A stretch of DNA of 64,000 nt, from the NCBI RefSeq assembly GCF_004340525.1, contig NZ_SLWX01000018.1:1-64000 (forward strand). Reading direction: 5' to 3'. A model generated the notes under the pieces. It was not told where the DNA came from, made no database searches, and saw nothing but the letters and a program-made list of their open reading frames with translations. This document shows, piece after piece, positions 63,010-64,000 of the stretch (the first letter of the stretch is position 1; the number at the start of each line of letters is the position of its first letter). This DNA comes from Chromatocurvus halotolerans. Lineage in GTDB: Bacteria; Pseudomonadota; Gammaproteobacteria; Pseudomonadales; Halieaceae. Made by a program: the position numbers and the translations under genes.

Positions 63010-64000
63010 CTAGTTGAAGTGCACGACAAAGCGCGCACCCGATCCCACCATCCTGTCCTGTATCTGCACGCTGGCACCGTGAGCCAGCGCGATTTCGCGG
63101 ACAATTGCCAGCCCCAGACCGCAGCCATCGCCGCTGCTGTCTACCGGACGGAAAAAGCGGTCAAAGATCTGTGGCCAGTCATCCTGTGATATTCCGGGTC
63201 CATCGTCCTCGACCACGAGACTGATTCCGTCGAGGGTTTCGGTCAGTTCAACCCAGACATGACCGTTTTCGCTGCCATACTTCACGGCGTTTTCCACCAG
63301 ATTACGTACCATCTCTGCCAGCAGCGTGAACTCGCCATCGAGAAACAGTTTCTGCTCGGGAAGCCGCATAACCAGATGAATGCCGCGCTCATGTGCCAGT
63401 TGCGCATTGTCTGCGCAGCAGTGCTCGACAACCTCGTTGAGGTCCACCCGCTCCGTACGCAACCCGCGGCCGAACGCGGCTTCCGCTCTCGCCAGCTTCA
63501 TCAGCTGGGAATTCACGTGTGCCATATGGTCAGCGGCATGGGATATTTGCAGCAGCGCGACTTGAACCTTTTCCGGATCGGTTTCGTCCTGCGCCAGCTG
63601 CGCCTGCAGTTTCATGCCGGCGAGGGGGGTCCGGATCTGATGCGCGATATTGCCGATGAACTGCTCGCGGGCGCTGATTGCGGTGTCGATGCGGGAGAGC
63701 AGCTGGTTGCTGTTCTCAACCAGGCCGCGGACTTCCGTGGGCACCTGTCCGACGTCAATGAGGGTCAGATCGCGGGGACTGCGTTGCCCGATCGCGCGCC
63801 CCAGCCGAATCAGCGGATTGAGGCCCCGATCAAACGCGGTGGCGATGAGAAGCAGCACCGCCACAAGCAGGAGCGCCTTGGAGATGAGCACATCGCGCAG
63901 CAGGTCAGCCGTCATGGTCTGGCGCCGCACCAGGGTTTCCGCAATGGTGACAACCGCCGCCAGCCCGTTATCCGCCTGGGTGAACAGGCTGACGGCACGT
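63010..64000 (-). CDS. Sensor histidine kinase (TctE-like), 5' end outside window
   Basis: C-terminal part of a two-component kinase; the frame stays open to the window edge, so the start is missing. A transmembrane segment (ISKALLLVAVLLLIATAF), HAMP-like region (DRGLNPLIRLGRAI), H-box with the phosphoacceptor histidine (IGNIAHQIRTPLAGM), N-box (MVRNLVENAVKYG), G1 (VVEDDGPGIS) and G2 (DGCGLGLAIVREI) are present. Organisation resembles TctE of tricarboxylate regulation. No response regulator is seen in the window; it may lie beyond 64000. Confidence 0.9.
   Translation of the reverse strand, partial: RAVSLFTQADNGLAAVVTIAETLVRRQTMTADLLRDVLISKALLLVAVLLLIATAFDRGLNPLIRLGRAIGQRSPRDLTLIDVGQVPTEVRGLVENSNQLLSRIDTAISAREQFIGNIAHQIRTPLAGMKLQAQLAQDETDPEKVQVALLQISHAADHMAHVNSQLMKLARAEAAFGRGLRTERVDLNEVVEHCCADNAQLAHERGIHLVMRLPEQKLFLDGEFTLLAEMVRNLVENAVKYGSENGHVWVELTETLDGISLVVEDDGPGISQDDWPQIFDRFFRPVDSSGDGCGLGLAIVREIALAHGASVQIQDRMVGSGARFVVHFN

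Overview
The window is a 64 kb piece of a GC-rich gammaproteobacterial chromosome around the replication origin. Gene content and order (gyrB-recF-dnaN-dnaA // rpmH-rnpA-yidD-yidC-mnmE, then mnmG-rsmG-parA-parB-atpIBEFHAGDC-glmU-glmS) match Pseudomonas and the marine Cellvibrionales/Halieaceae-like groups. A TRAP uptake system and ubiA fit an aerobic, probably aquatic Gram-negative; the exact family is my guess. No rRNA, tRNA, CRISPR array or insertion sequence was seen.

Layout. 1-7789: potassium uptake (trkH), co-chaperone djlA, a lipid A-type acyltransferase, glyQS and rmuC. 7790-11964: a small accessory patch with a CmoB-like methyltransferase, a 47-residue basic protein, a diguanylate cyclase whose N-terminal half is an unbroken heptad-repeat rod, an exported spermidine-synthase-like protein, and a parDE toxin-antitoxin pair with a visible operator. 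12032-18399: gyrB, recF, dnaN and dnaA on the minus strand, with two perfect parS sites inside recF. 18400-19066: the likely oriC. 19067-27786: rpmH to parB, interrupted by a 460-base AT-rich stretch before mnmG that looks like a second origin-type element. 27901-35174: the F1Fo ATP synthase operon, bounded by a clear sigma70 promoter and a rho-independent terminator. 35308-39165: glmU, glmS and exoD. 39197-41643: a truncated beta-propeller sensor gene, a small secreted protein and a SPOR-domain protein. 41776-50988: uvrD, a TRAP transporter whose binding protein is on the strand opposite its membrane subunits, yciA, yaaA, a methyltransferase, a GNAT-like protein and ubiA. 51093-56382: recG, a YeeZ-like dehydrogenase and the nfeD-slipin pair. 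56405-62222: a minus-strand guanine-nucleotide cluster, c-di-GMP phosphodiesterase - gmk - rpoZ - spoT - ridA. 62349-64000: a TRIC-type channel and a sensor kinase cut by the window edge.

How the parts work together. DnaA, DnaN, RecF, GyrB, ParA, ParB, parS and the DnaA boxes form the replication and segregation module. RpmH, RnpA, YidD, YidC, MnmE, MnmG and RsmG are ribosome, tRNA and membrane-insertion housekeeping. The atp and glm genes provide ATP synthesis and the UDP-GlcNAc precursor. The 56-62 kb cluster joins three GTP-related processes: c-di-GMP breakdown, GMP recycling and (p)ppGpp turnover.

The most unusual items are the heptad-rod diguanylate cyclase and its neighbours, the phosphodiesterase-gmk arrangement, the perfect DnaA box at rpoZ, and the two parS sites that both encode the peptide VFHVEH in RecF. 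I found no clearly new multi-gene system. The best candidate for undescribed biology is the 7.8-12 kb patch.
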